The notes: a model not told the origin generated them from the sequence alone. A stretch of DNA of 64,000 bases from JALHNI01 sp965229305 (GCA_965229305.1 CBDDIZ010000011.1:4827-68826); one strand, 5' to 3'; shown: positions 44,459 through 52,498, numbered from the stretch's first letter. Numbers and translations are program-made.

Positions 44459-45355
44459 ATGACTCCCCTTTCGCGCCGTTCTCTGCTCGCTTCCGCCTTG
44501 GCCGCTCCGGCCGCCCTCTCCGCCGCTCCCCGCCTGCCCATCAAAAAGGCCGTGCTGCTCTCGATGCTGCCGGCGGACCTGAGCTTCAACGAGCGTTTCC
44601 AACTCGCCGCCGACTGCGGCTTCGAACAGGTAGAGGCGTACACCGTGGCCGACGAGAAGACAGCCGAGGAGATTAAGAAGGCCTCCGACCTCGCGAAGGT
44701 GCCGATTCACTCGGTCATGAATTCGGACCATTGGAAGTTCCCCCTCTCCTCGCCCGACCCCGAAGTCGTCGCCAAGTGCCGCACCGGCATGGAAACCAGC
44801 ATCCGCAATGCGAAGCTCTGGGGCGCCGAGACCGTGCTCCTGGTGCCTGCGGTGGTGGATGCCAAGACCAGCTACGCCGATGCCTGGAAGCGTTCGCAGG
44901 CCGAGATCCGCAAGATGATCCCGCTGGCCAAGGAGTCGAAGGTCATCATCGCCGTGGAAGAGGTCTGGAACAAGTTCCTCACCAGCCCGCTCGAGTTCGC
45001 GCGTTACGTCGACGAGTTCAAGAGCCCTTGGGTCCGCGCTTACTTCGACGTCGGCAACGTGGTGCTGTTCGGCTTCCCGCAGGACTGGATCCGGACGCTC
45101 GGCCCGCGCATCGTCAAGCTGCACATCAAGGACTTCCGCTTCAAGGCCACGCCGACTTCCGGCGGCAAGAACGTCGCCGACTTCTGCGACCTGCGCGAAG
45201 GCCAGATCGATTGGCCCGAGATCTACAAAGCCCTCGCCGAGATTGGCTACAAGGGAAGCGCCACTGTCGAGTTGGGCCGCGGCGATAAGGCCAAGCTCAC
45301 CGAGATCAGCCGGCGCTTTGACCTGATCCTGACGGGTGCTCCGCTCGGCTCGTAA
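44459..45355 (+). CDS. Tat-exported sugar phosphate isomerase/epimerase-like TIM-barrel protein
   Basis: ATG 44459 gives a twin-arginine signal (LSRRSLLASALAAPAALSAA). The remaining ~275 residues form an AP-endonuclease-2/xylose-isomerase-like barrel with LAADCGFEQVEAY, VLLVPAVVDAKTSY, VIIAVEEVWNKF, AYFDVGNVV, IVKLHIKDFRF and GSATVELGRGD; the Glu, Asp, His and Glu in these phrases are the usual metal ligands. Exported members act on sugars or inositols. The last 50 bases overlap, in antisense, the ancestral 3' end of the qhpE reading frame. A broken copy of its 3' end lies at 46791-46986. Confidence 0.88.
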   Translation: MTPLSRRSLLASALAAPAALSAAPRLPIKKAVLLSMLPADLSFNERFQLAADCGFEQVEAYTVADEKTAEEIKKASDLAKVPIHSVMNSDHWKFPLSSPDPEVVAKCRTGMETSIRNAKLWGAETVLLVPAVVDAKTSYADAWKRSQAEIRKMIPLAKESKVIIAVEEVWNKFLTSPLEFARYVDEFKSPWVRAYFDVGNVVLFGFPQDWIRTLGPRIVKLHIKDFRFKATPTSGGKNVADFCDLREGQIDWPEIYKALAEIGYKGSATVELGRGDKAKLTEISRRFDLILTGAPLGS

Positions 45356-45400
45356 ACTCGCGCGTCAAGGCAGCCCGTCACCTTAGCGACGGCGAAGCTC
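45161..45400 (+). repeat. Direct repeat, copy 1 (isomerase 3' end and junction)
   Basis: This stretch matches 46791-47030 with few differences, starting exactly at GGCGGCAAGAACGTC. It covers the last ~195 bases of the isomerase gene and the following junction. The two copies enclose about 1.4 kb that holds a degraded protease copy and cassette A. Confidence 0.85.
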
Positions 45401-45520
45401 GGCGTCGGCCGCCTCGCCCAGTACAAAGCAACGGCCTGCCAGCACACCCGAGACATACGGATGCCGCGGGTTCTCCCCGCCATGGGTAGCCGCTACATGG
45501 ACTGGCGATCAGGCACGCGG
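45356..45520 (-). pseudogene. Degraded, internally deleted copy of the qhpE-type subtilase gene
   Basis: The first part matches the 3' end of the intact subtilase gene (near 46987-47030). After a jump of roughly 400 bases the match resumes with its 5' end (near 47451-47565), including the segments around CAAAGCAACGGCC and ATGCCGCGGGTT. Only about 160 bases of the ~620-base gene remain, with further point changes. It is the lost partner of a tandem duplication. Confidence 0.75.
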
Positions 45521-45884
45521 TTAAGCGTTTCCCCACGGTCGGGCGCTACGCCGCGTTTGGATAAAGGGCGCACTGGTGGCATGTAGTCGGATCGCTGGCC
45601 GCACGCAAAGCAGTCCGTTGGCCGGGAAATCTCAACGGCAATCCGCCATCAAGGCAAGCGGCTTCGCGAACTCGGCGTAGCTGTTCGAAGTACTGCAAGA
45701 TGCGCTTGACTCCTTTGGCGTCGCCACGCCGGAGCCCAAAAGGAAAAGACCCCGGCGCAAGAGAGCTTCTCGGACTGAAGGCTTCCTCGGCCGCAACTGA
45801 CTTTCGGTTTTAAAAGATCCTGCGAGCGGGCTGGACAGACTGGCGTCGGAACTGCCGCTCACGCGCGCGAACGAACGAGGCGAA
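45521..45884. other. Accessory DNA without recognised gene
   Basis: No intact reading frame is convincing. A minus-strand frame near 45710-45560 reads like a protein fragment (GVKRILQYFEQLRRVREAA) but I recognise no family and it has no good start. It sits between the degraded protease copy and cassette A, so it is probably debris from the same rearrangement. Confidence 0.4.
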
Positions 45885-45991
45885 CAACAGGGCGGCCAGG
45901 GCCGCGCGAAGGTCCGGAAGAACGCTTGGGTTCCCCCGAGAACCTGAGAGGCGAGTTCGTTTGTTTTGAGCGAGATCGCCGGGTTTGTTTT

Positions 45992-46408
45992 CTAACTTTT
46001 ATTCTTCGGGCGGGTGGTTTTTGAGGTTGCGGGCGAAGTGGGTGAGGTGACGCGGCGTGTCGAGGCTGACGGGGTGGGGGGGCGCCAGCCACGATGTGAG
46101 GCGACGATGTCGTCGACGAGTTCGCAGATCTGTTCGAAGGAGGCCGGGTTGTCTCCTTCGAGGACGGCGTTGATGGCGTCGTTGATCAGGGGCCAGAGAT
46201 GCTCCTGGGTGGGGGAGTCAGTGGGATGGCTTTTGACGAGGACCACACGGTGGTCCGGGTGGTTGGCCTGGAGCTCTTCTTCGTACGCGCGGCGGCGTGC
46301 TTCGCGCCGCTTTTCGAGTTCGGCGTCAGTTAGAAGGACCCAGTGGCGTCCGGAACTGAAGTCCGGGACGGGCAGCGAATCGTAGTCGAAGTCAGTGTAA
46401 CGAGTCAT
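45992..46408 (-). CDS. Unknown small protein of cassette A
   Basis: The 138-residue product starts at ATG 46408 with MTRYTDFDYDSLPVPDF and is charged and helical (LEKRREARRRAYEEELQ, then LWPLINDAINAVLEGD and FEQICELVDDIVASHRGW). Compared with copy B, about 29 codons near the C-terminus are read in a shifted frame, opened by a one-base loss and closed by a one-base gain, so even this copy may be impaired. GGAG lies upstream of the start (CTCGGAGAACTCC on the minus strand). No family is recognised. Two copies in 10 kb, both beside transposase remnants, suggest a mobile or hitchhiking gene. Confidence 0.6.
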   Translation of the reverse strand: MTRYTDFDYDSLPVPDFSSGRHWVLLTDAELEKRREARRRAYEEELQANHPDHRVVLVKSHPTDSPTQEHLWPLINDAINAVLEGDNPASFEQICELVDDIVASHRGWRPPTPSASTRRVTSPTSPATSKTTRPKNKS

Positions 46409-46566
46409 GACGGAGTTCTCCGAGGGTGAGAGTAACAGGTCACTTCGGATCTCCGGCCCGGCCGTGGGGCTCCGGTCCTTTGCCTTCAGGGAGTTACGAG
46501 AAACGAATTCTTCGTGACCGGGGAATGGCGGCGCGTCGGAGGGTGAGCGACTTCGATCCCGCGGGA

Positions 46567-46660
46567 GCGTTTTTGCGGGCACCGGTTAAGGGGGAGAGGG
46601 GAGAAGGTGGCGGCGGCGTGGGAACGGGCGCGGTCGGGGTCTGTGTGGAACTGGCCGCCG
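46567..46660 (+). pseudogene. Remnant of a REP-associated transposase gene, 3' end
   Basis: The segment GCGTTTTTGCGGGCACCGG through GTGGCGGCGGCGTGGGAACGG and CGGTCGGGGTCTGTGTGGAA closely matches 61438-61520 near the 3' end of the intact transposase gene. The coding frame is broken and nothing of the catalytic part remains. Confidence 0.7.
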
Positions 46661-46790
46661 TGGGTTTGTTGCGGAGTCAGTTCCGTAGGAACTAGTTGCA
46701 TGGGTTCTTCTATCTTCCACGTGATGCAGCGTGTAGCCCTTTGGCGTGTCGGATAGTCCTACTGCTTGGTTAGCCAGCGCCGAATCCTTT

Positions 46791-46986
46791 GGCGGCAAGA
46801 ACGTCGCCGACTTCTGCGACCTGCGCGAAGGTCAGATCGATTGGCCCTGAGATCTACAAAGCCCTCGCCGAGATTGGCTACAAGGGAAGCGCCACTGTCG
46901 AACTGGGCCGCGGCGATAAGGCCAAGCTCACCGAGATCAGCCGGCGCTTTGACCTGATCCTGACTGGCGCTCCGCTCGGCTCGTAA
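46791..46986 (+). pseudogene. 3' fragment of the sugar isomerase gene (direct repeat copy 2)
   Basis: The last ~195 bases of the isomerase gene are present again, with an extra T near 46848 that breaks the frame and with no 5' part. The stop and the following junction are kept, so this copy preserves the antisense 3' end of the intact qhpE gene. Confidence 0.85.
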
Positions 46987-47554
46987 GCTCGCGCGCCAGG
47001 CAGCCCGTCACATTGGCGACAGCGAAACTCACCCCATGCAGGTTTGCCTTCGGCGGCCGCCCCGGAATGGGGCGCGGCCAGCCGCAGGCTTCGTAATTCG
47101 GCCCGTAGCGGTCGCGCGGAATGCGGTCGTCCCAACGCACCGCGATCACTCCCGGCAGCGACCCGGGCAGCGTCTCCGCCGCAGCTATCAGGCGAATGCC
47201 TAGTTCCGCCGCGCGCCGCACCCGTTCGGCGAAGCGCTCGCGATGAGCCTCGTTCGGCGTCCCTAACGACAGGTTGATCAAGTCCACCGGCTGCGCCAGC
47301 GCCCAATCGAGCGCCTCGAGCAGAACGTCGATCGAGGTCACCAACTGCTGATGGAAGATCTTGGCGATGTAGAGCTCGGCGTCGGGCGCCTTCTCGCAAA
47401 TGGCTCCCGCCACGGCCGTCCCGTGGCCCAGATAGTCCAGGTAGAAGTCGTCCGCCTCGCCAGGCACAAAGCAACGGCCCGCCACCACCCCCGCGATATG
47501 GGGATGCCGCGGGTTCACCCCGCTATCGATCACCGCTACACGGACTGGCGGCAA
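46937..47554 (-). CDS. qhpE: Small subtilisin-like protease of the QHNDH operon
   Basis: The 205-residue protease lacks a signal and propeptide, as expected for QhpE, which removes the leader of the gamma subunit in the cytoplasm. The triad is Asp10 (VIDSGV), His44 (LGHGTAVAG) and Ser176 (HGVSFAVA instead of GTSMAxP). The usual oxyanion Asn phrase AAAGN is replaced by AAAET, which is odd. The start overlaps the ABC gene by 19 bases. The last 17 codons lie antisense over the isomerase fragment. It is the final gene of the operon. Call rests on context plus family. Confidence 0.85.
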   Translation of the reverse strand: MPPVRVAVIDSGVNPRHPHIAGVVAGRCFVPGEADDFYLDYLGHGTAVAGAICEKAPDAELYIAKIFHQQLVTSIDVLLEALDWALAQPVDLINLSLGTPNEAHRERFAERVRRAAELGIRLIAAAETLPGSLPGVIAVRWDDRIPRDRYGPNYEACGWPRPIPGRPPKANLHGVSFAVANVTGCLARELTSRAERQSGSGQSAG

Positions 47555-49161
47555 TGCACGCGCCCTTCCCGCAACTCCAGCACCTCGCCCATAGCCTGCT
47601 CCGGCTGATGCGTAATCAGCAACGTGGTGCGGCCCTGCGCCGCCCGCTTCAGCGTCCCCATCACGTCGGCCGCCGTCGCGGCATCCAGGGCGGCCGTGGG
47701 TTCATCCAGCAGCAACACCAGGGGTGCGCGCAGCAACGCCCGCGCCACCGCCACGCGTTGCCGTTCGCCGGCGGAAAGCGCCGTGCCCCGTTCGCCGGCC
47801 ATCTGGTCCAGCGGCAAGCTCAAGGCCGCCTCGCGCGCCGCCCGCTCAATCTCCGCGACGGCCGCCTGCGGGCGCGCGTAAGCGATGTTATCGGCCATGG
47901 TCGTGTTGAACAGAATCGGTGTTTGCTCCACGATGGCGATCTGGTCTCGCAGCACGGCGAGCGGCCATTCCCGCAAGGGCCTTCCGTCGAGCAGAATCTC
48001 GCCCGAGGTAGGGTCGTAGAGCCGGGCCAGCAGATCCACGAGAGTCGACTTGCCGGCCCCGCTCGCCCCCAGCAGCGTGTACGCTTGGCCGGCCTTCAGG
48101 CGAAAGCTGGCCCCCGTCAAGACGCCTTCGAACTGCACCTCGCGGAACTCGATCTCTCCTCTGAGAGGCGCCGCCGCGCCGCCGGGGTCGCGCACCTCGA
48201 CGGGCAGATCGAAGACCTCAAACACCCGCCGCAGCGACACCGCGCCGGTGACCAGGCCGCCATAGAGCGACATCAGGCTTTGCACCGGCCCCAGCAGACG
48301 GCCATGGTAGGCGAGGAAGGCGATCAACGCCCCCAGCGTCATCGTGCCGTCCAGCACCTGCTGGCCGCCGAGCAGAAACACGGCCGCCGTCGAGAGCGTA
48401 ACGGCCGTGGTGGGGATGGCGCCGGCCACGAAGTTCGTCCGCTGCATCCGCAGCAAGGCCTCGACGAAGCCATGGTTCGCTGCCCGGAAGCGTTCGGCTT
48501 CGCGCTCCTGCGCGTTGCTCAGTACGGTGAGCCGCAAGCCGGTGAGCGACTCGATCAGGAAGCTGCCGATCGACGCACTGCGCTCCCGCAGCACGCGCAC
48601 CTGGCTCGCGAGCCGATGCTGCATCCGGCGCACCAACCATAACGTCAGCGGCAACACGGCCACGCTCACCGCGAACAGCAACGGACTGAGCCGTAGCATC
48701 AGCACCGCCGCTCCGGAGAGGAACAGGACGTTGGCTAGCAGAGCGAGCAACGTATCGGCGGTGACGCGCTGCACTTCGGCGATGTCGTTGCTCAAGCGCG
48801 AGACAAAGTCACCGAGCCGCGCGTGCGCATGACGCCGCGGCGACAGCGCCTGCAGATGGCGATACATGTCGAGCCGCATAGCGAAGAGCACGGCTGCCGA
48901 CACGCGCACGTAAGCGTAGCTGGAGGCGACGTTCAGCACAAACCCCACGACGGTGAGCAAGGCCATCAACCCGGCGGCCTGCCACAGGGTTGGCATGTCG
49001 CGCGCGAGTAAGCCTTCATCCACCAGGCGCTGATTCAGCAGCGGCACCAGCAGACCCGCGGCCGTAGAGAACAGGCTGAGGAGGATGATGCCCGCCAGCG
49101 CCGCGCGATGCGGCGTCAGATACGGCAGCACGCGCCGGTACTCGCTAAGCTTGGCTTCCAT
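47536..49161 (-). CDS. qhpF: ABC transporter (fused membrane and ATPase domains) of the QHNDH operon
   Basis: The 541-residue half-transporter has six helices in residues about 15-290 and an ATPase domain after about 320 with Walker A GASGAGKST, the signature LSAGERQRVAVARALL and Walker B VLLLDEPTAALD. It should work as a homodimeric exporter. In Paracoccus the equivalent QhpF is needed to move the cross-linked gamma subunit to the periplasm. It begins three bases after the stop of the U32 gene and overlaps qhpE. Confidence 0.88.
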   Translation of the reverse strand: MEAKLSEYRRVLPYLTPHRAALAGIILLSLFSTAAGLLVPLLNQRLVDEGLLARDMPTLWQAAGLMALLTVVGFVLNVASSYAYVRVSAAVLFAMRLDMYRHLQALSPRRHAHARLGDFVSRLSNDIAEVQRVTADTLLALLANVLFLSGAAVLMLRLSPLLFAVSVAVLPLTLWLVRRMQHRLASQVRVLRERSASIGSFLIESLTGLRLTVLSNAQEREAERFRAANHGFVEALLRMQRTNFVAGAIPTTAVTLSTAAVFLLGGQQVLDGTMTLGALIAFLAYHGRLLGPVQSLMSLYGGLVTGAVSLRRVFEVFDLPVEVRDPGGAAAPLRGEIEFREVQFEGVLTGASFRLKAGQAYTLLGASGAGKSTLVDLLARLYDPTSGEILLDGRPLREWPLAVLRDQIAIVEQTPILFNTTMADNIAYARPQAAVAEIERAAREAALSLPLDQMAGERGTALSAGERQRVAVARALLRAPLVLLLDEPTAALDAATAADVMGTLKRAAQGRTTLLITHQPEQAMGEVLELREGRVHCRQSV

Positions 49162-49164
49162 TCT

Positions 49165-50169
49165 TCAGACCTTGTAGTAGCACATGTAGCCGGAGTGGCA
49201 GTGCGCCGGCGACTCCCGCAGCGCGATCGCGCGCTCAATCACCGTTGGCTTCGGCACCCCAGCCCGCACGCGTTTCACGATATCGGCCACCATCTTGACG
49301 CTTGCGAACTTCTTGAGGGGCGCGGCTTCGCGGCCCACGATCTTCAGCGACTCTACACCCATCCGCGCCAGGTCCGGAATGGCACACAGGCCGCACGGGC
49401 CATAGGGCAGTCCCTTGGCCGTTGAGCCGCAGCCATTGCCGTTCAGATACCAAACCCACTCGCGATAGTCCTCGAGGTTGCGGCGCAACCAAGCCCGGCG
49501 CCGCGTCGAGAAGTAGCCGCCGTGCCATTCGAACTCCGTCTTCATCTCCGACAGGCTGGTGCAGAAGGCGCCCACCGAATGGTGATGCGTGGTCGCGCAG
49601 AAGCCTTCTTCAAAGGCGCACCCGTCGTTCAGCATGAAGACCTCGATCTCGCACTGGCCACGCGTGGCGGCGGTGAGGTTGCCGATCTCCGCCAAGGTCA
49701 CCGAGCGTGGCAGGATGACGCGGGTGGGCCCGAAGTTCAACAGGAAGCGAATCGCCTCGACATTCAAAGCGGCGGCGACGGAACTGACGTGCGCGCCGGC
49801 GTGCAACCGCAACTCGCTTAGGCGCAGCAGCAGGTTGACGTCGGTGACGATGAAGGCGTCGACGCCGCAGTCTTCGCTGAGCCGGGTGGCGAGTTCGACG
49901 ACTAATTCGGTTTGCTCGGCCGTGTAATAGGGCGCGTTGAAGGTGACGAACAAGGGCAGGCCGCGCGCATGAGCGGCATCGGCGAGCGCGCGCAGATCGG
50001 CGAAGGTTTCGAGCGAACTGCCCTTCGTGGAGCGGCGGTTCAGCCACACCGCGCCCTGGTAACGTTCGAGCCATTCTCGCGGGACGAAGCCGCAGAAGAG
50101 CTCCTCAGCGCCGGCGGCGTGGAGCATCTCGAGTTCGTCGAGCTCGCGAATGGGGGCCAGGATCTTCAT
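49165..50169 (-). CDS. U32-family (UbiU-like) protein in the QHNDH operon
   Basis: The 334-residue protein has the peptidase_U32 opening (MKILAPIRELDELEMLHAAGA) and FVTFNAPYYT. Cysteines at 184, 191, 203 and 259/262 have a spacing like the four [4Fe-4S] ligands of UbiU (first pair six residues apart). Characterised U32 proteins UbiU-UbiV, TrhP and RlhA are hydroxylases or related Fe-S enzymes, several using prephenate instead of O2. Its start overlaps the partner gene by four bases. I infer that with its partner it hydroxylates the gamma-subunit tryptophan; a peptidase role is less likely. Confidence 0.8.
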   Translation of the reverse strand: MKILAPIRELDELEMLHAAGAEELFCGFVPREWLERYQGAVWLNRRSTKGSSLETFADLRALADAAHARGLPLFVTFNAPYYTAEQTELVVELATRLSEDCGVDAFIVTDVNLLLRLSELRLHAGAHVSSVAAALNVEAIRFLLNFGPTRVILPRSVTLAEIGNLTAATRGQCEIEVFMLNDGCAFEEGFCATTHHHSVGAFCTSLSEMKTEFEWHGGYFSTRRRAWLRRNLEDYREWVWYLNGNGCGSTAKGLPYGPCGLCAIPDLARMGVESLKIVGREAAPLKKFASVKMVADIVKRVRAGVPKPTVIERAIALRESPAHCHSGYMCYYKV

Positions 50170-51062
50170 GCGGCTGCCTTCGCTTCCGCTAGCAGCGGGA
50201 CGCGCGGCTGGATGTTCAGGCGCCGCACTTGCCCTTGCCGCGCGGCCGTTAGGAGGGACGCCACCAGGGCCGGCGTGTGCGTGTAGAAGTAGGTGTTGCC
50301 TTTGAGCCAGAAGCGCTGGTCGCGGTTCTCAAAGGGCGAGTTGGTATAGCTGTGTTCGAGCAAAAACGTCTGACACTCGTGGCGGCAAGGGGCAGCGGGC
50401 TGGAACTTGTCGGCTTTGGTATAGCCGAGCCCGGCCGCCTGGCAGACGCGGGCCGTGGAGATGAAGCCATAGGGCAGGTACGCGGCCAAGTCGATGCCGG
50501 CGCCGAAGTCGTTACCTTGGGGCAGTCCGTCGATCTCGGCCAGCCGCACATCGAAGCGGCGCAGCATGGCCAGATAGGCGCGATTGTCGAGGTTCGAACC
50601 TTGCAGGACACGCAGGGTGGGGCTGGCGGGTGCCTCGGCGTAAAGGCTCATCACGCGCGGGTCGCGCAGGCTCTTGTGGAGCAGGCGGCCTTGTACGGGG
50701 ACCAGTGCCGGATAGTCGCGGCGCAGCACATTCAGCACGCCCCAGTCGTTGAAGACGACTTCGTCGCCGGGGCGCAAGCTGGCGAACAGAGGGAGCAGTT
50801 TGGCGAGGCCGCGGTCGCTCACGTAGGGCGTCAGCAGCGTGAAAGGCTTGGGGCAGGCGGCGCGTACGTTCGCGAGGCTCCCGGGGATGAGGTGCTCGCA
50901 GAACTCGGTGCCGTAGAGGTAGCGGTCCACGGGCAGATCGCCCACTTGCGCGGCGACCCCTGTGAGCCACGGCCGCAGCTTCTCGCTGGTTTCCCACCGG
51001 AAGGCTTCGCCGAGAGTGGCGATGCACTCAGCCGAGTCGCGGATGTGGAGCGCGACTTCCAT
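50166..51062 (-). CDS. U32-family (UbiV-like) protein in the QHNDH operon
   Basis: The 298-residue protein is shorter than its partner and shows the UbiV-type cysteine pattern: Cys55 in YLYGTEFCEH, then Cys207, Cys226 and Cys230 (C-x18-C-x3-C; UbiV has C-x12-C-x3-C). NDWGVLNVLR matches the U32 core. UbiU and UbiV act as a heterodimer, and this pair is encoded with a 4-base overlap. It begins seven bases after qhpB. The flavoprotein QhpG, which dihydroxylates the tryptophan in Paracoccus, is absent from the operon. Confidence 0.78.
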   Translation of the reverse strand: MEVALHIRDSAECIATLGEAFRWETSEKLRPWLTGVAAQVGDLPVDRYLYGTEFCEHLIPGSLANVRAACPKPFTLLTPYVSDRGLAKLLPLFASLRPGDEVVFNDWGVLNVLRRDYPALVPVQGRLLHKSLRDPRVMSLYAEAPASPTLRVLQGSNLDNRAYLAMLRRFDVRLAEIDGLPQGNDFGAGIDLAAYLPYGFISTARVCQAAGLGYTKADKFQPAAPCRHECQTFLLEHSYTNSPFENRDQRFWLKGNTYFYTHTPALVASLLTAARQGQVRRLNIQPRVPLLAEAKAAA

Positions 51063-51069
51063 GCCTGGT

Positions 51070-52134
51070 TTAGTTCAGCACCGGGACGAGCGAGGTGGTC
51101 ATGTCGGCGGCGACATCGATGTCCTTCACCAGTTGCAGAGTCTGGGCATCGTACAGCTCGATCGTGTTGCCGGCGCCGTAGATGATGATGTGCTTGCCAT
51201 CGGAGGTGAGGCCGAGGCTGAACCGCGTGCGGCCGGCAAAGGTGGCGCGCTTGACGATTCTGGGACCCGTCATGTCGATGATGACGAACTCGCAGTGGCG
51301 GTCGCCGTGTTCGCCGCTGATGGTGACGGTGTAGCCGGTTTTGCGGTCGGGCGAGAGGCGCAGGCCGGTCATGCCCTGGACGGCGGGCCCGATGGGAGTG
51401 AAGTCGATCTTGCGGGTGCTGAGGTTCAGATGCGCGATGCCCCACATGCGTTTGTGGACGATGGGGTCCGTGCTGTTGAAGATGGCGGTCATCATGCCCG
51501 GGGCGTCATGCGGGTCGTCGGCGGGCGAAAGAAAGATGGACTCCATGCCGGGGAAGGCTGGGCGCGAGAGCTCGATGGTCTCCACGAGTTTGAAGTCGGC
51601 CGTATCGAAGATGTAGATGTTGTCGCGGAAGACCCACAGGTACTTGCCGTCGGGTGAGACTTTGAACTGCCCTCGGCCGCCGAAGGCGGAGGCTTCTTTG
51701 GGGATGTCGGCGGTACGGACGATCTTCTTCTCCTTGAGGTCAACGACGGCGAACTTGGGCTTATCGACTTCGAAACGGTCGATTTTCTTCTCGGCGATGG
51801 TGACGGAGAGATAGAGGAAGCGATCGGTGGGATCGAGCCCGCCGCCGCCGATGCGGACTTTTTTGTTGGCGGTGCCGAGGGTGAAGGAGTCGATCACTTT
51901 GCGGGAGGCGAGGTCGATGGTTTCGACGCCCGAGTCCCGGGTGGTGACGGCGATGAGCTTTTTGCGGTCCTGCGAGAGGTAGAGTGTCCGCGCGACGTCG
52001 GTCTGCAGCTTGATGCGGTCGACGACGGCGACACGGGCTTCGTCGATCACCAGCAGGTCGCGCGGCCAGCCGCCGACGTACAGGTAGGTGGGGTCGGCGG
52101 CGAAGGCAAGTAAGTAGGTGAGGGTCGTCAACAT
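51070..52134 (-). CDS. qhpB: Quinohemoprotein amine dehydrogenase beta subunit
   Basis: The 354-residue protein has a short signal peptide (MLTTLTYLLAFAA) and a seven-bladed YVTN-type propeller (YLYVGGWPRDLLVID, VSPDGKYLWVF, LYDAQTLQLVKDIDVA). In QHNDH the beta propeller packs against alpha and gamma and carries no cofactor. It lies between the gamma gene and the U32 pair with gaps of six and seven bases. The phrase DPTYLYVGG and the ending AADMTTSLVPV are in keeping with the family. Confidence 0.88.
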   Translation of the reverse strand: MLTTLTYLLAFAADPTYLYVGGWPRDLLVIDEARVAVVDRIKLQTDVARTLYLSQDRKKLIAVTTRDSGVETIDLASRKVIDSFTLGTANKKVRIGGGGLDPTDRFLYLSVTIAEKKIDRFEVDKPKFAVVDLKEKKIVRTADIPKEASAFGGRGQFKVSPDGKYLWVFRDNIYIFDTADFKLVETIELSRPAFPGMESIFLSPADDPHDAPGMMTAIFNSTDPIVHKRMWGIAHLNLSTRKIDFTPIGPAVQGMTGLRLSPDRKTGYTVTISGEHGDRHCEFVIIDMTGPRIVKRATFAGRTRFSLGLTSDGKHIIIYGAGNTIELYDAQTLQLVKDIDVAADMTTSLVPVLN

Positions 52135-52140
52135 GGTGGT

Positions 52141-52488
52141 TTATGGGAAGACGAGGTCGATGTTGCGCCAGTCTTTGGTGGCGCTGGCGCACTTGGTGGC
52201 CCAGTCCGGGTAGTTGTTGTAATGGTCGGGCACTTGGGCGGGCCAGAAGCAGGTGACGTAGCAGTCGTAAAGGTCGCGTTCGGCGGGCTGGCAGAGACCG
52301 GCGGTGCCGCCGGCGGAATCGACTTCCCAACCGGGCGAAAAGACAATGGAGCAGCCGACGGGATAGTGCGGCCGCGGGGCGGGCGGCCCGTTGCCGCCTT
52401 GTTGCAGCGCGTAGATATCGCCCTGCGAGGCCGCGACGTACTGTTCGATGCGCCGGGCTTTTTTATTGATCGCTTTCAGGTGCTTCAT
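52141..52488 (-). CDS. qhpC: Quinohemoprotein amine dehydrogenase gamma subunit precursor (CTQ peptide)
   Basis: The 115-residue precursor has a ~40-residue leader and a mature part beginning near VGCSIVF. Counting from there, every cross-link residue of the Paracoccus/Pseudomonas gamma subunit is present: thioether pairs Cys46-Glu55, Cys66-Asp72 and Cys80-Asp88, and the CTQ pair Cys76-Trp82 (in DCYVTCFWPAQ). The residue before Trp82 is Phe rather than Trp, and an extra Cys100 is present. ATG 52488 lies ten bases after the qhpD stop; the preceding shadow frame is not part of it. This is the catalytic subunit that binds the amine. Confidence 0.95.
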   Translation of the reverse strand: MKHLKAINKKARRIEQYVAASQGDIYALQQGGNGPPAPRPHYPVGCSIVFSPGWEVDSAGGTAGLCQPAERDLYDCYVTCFWPAQVPDHYNNYPDWATKCASATKDWRNIDLVFP

Positions 52489-52498
52489 GCGCGGTGCT

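Larger units (their letters stand above)
45885..46660. repeat. Dispersed cassette, copy A
   Basis: About 650 bases from 45885 match 55928-56590 at high identity. The shared part holds one small gene on the minus strand and its upstream region up to an ACGAGAAACGAATTCTTCGTG segment. Both copies are followed on the plus strand by a remnant of the 3' end of a REP-associated transposase gene. The copy is flanked by the isomerase/qhpE direct repeats. Confidence 0.8.

Noticed and set aside
49165..51062. Ubiquinone-biosynthesis ubiU/ubiV genes
   Set aside because: Both lie in the middle of the qhp operon and no other ubi gene is present; the resemblance is taken as family level only.
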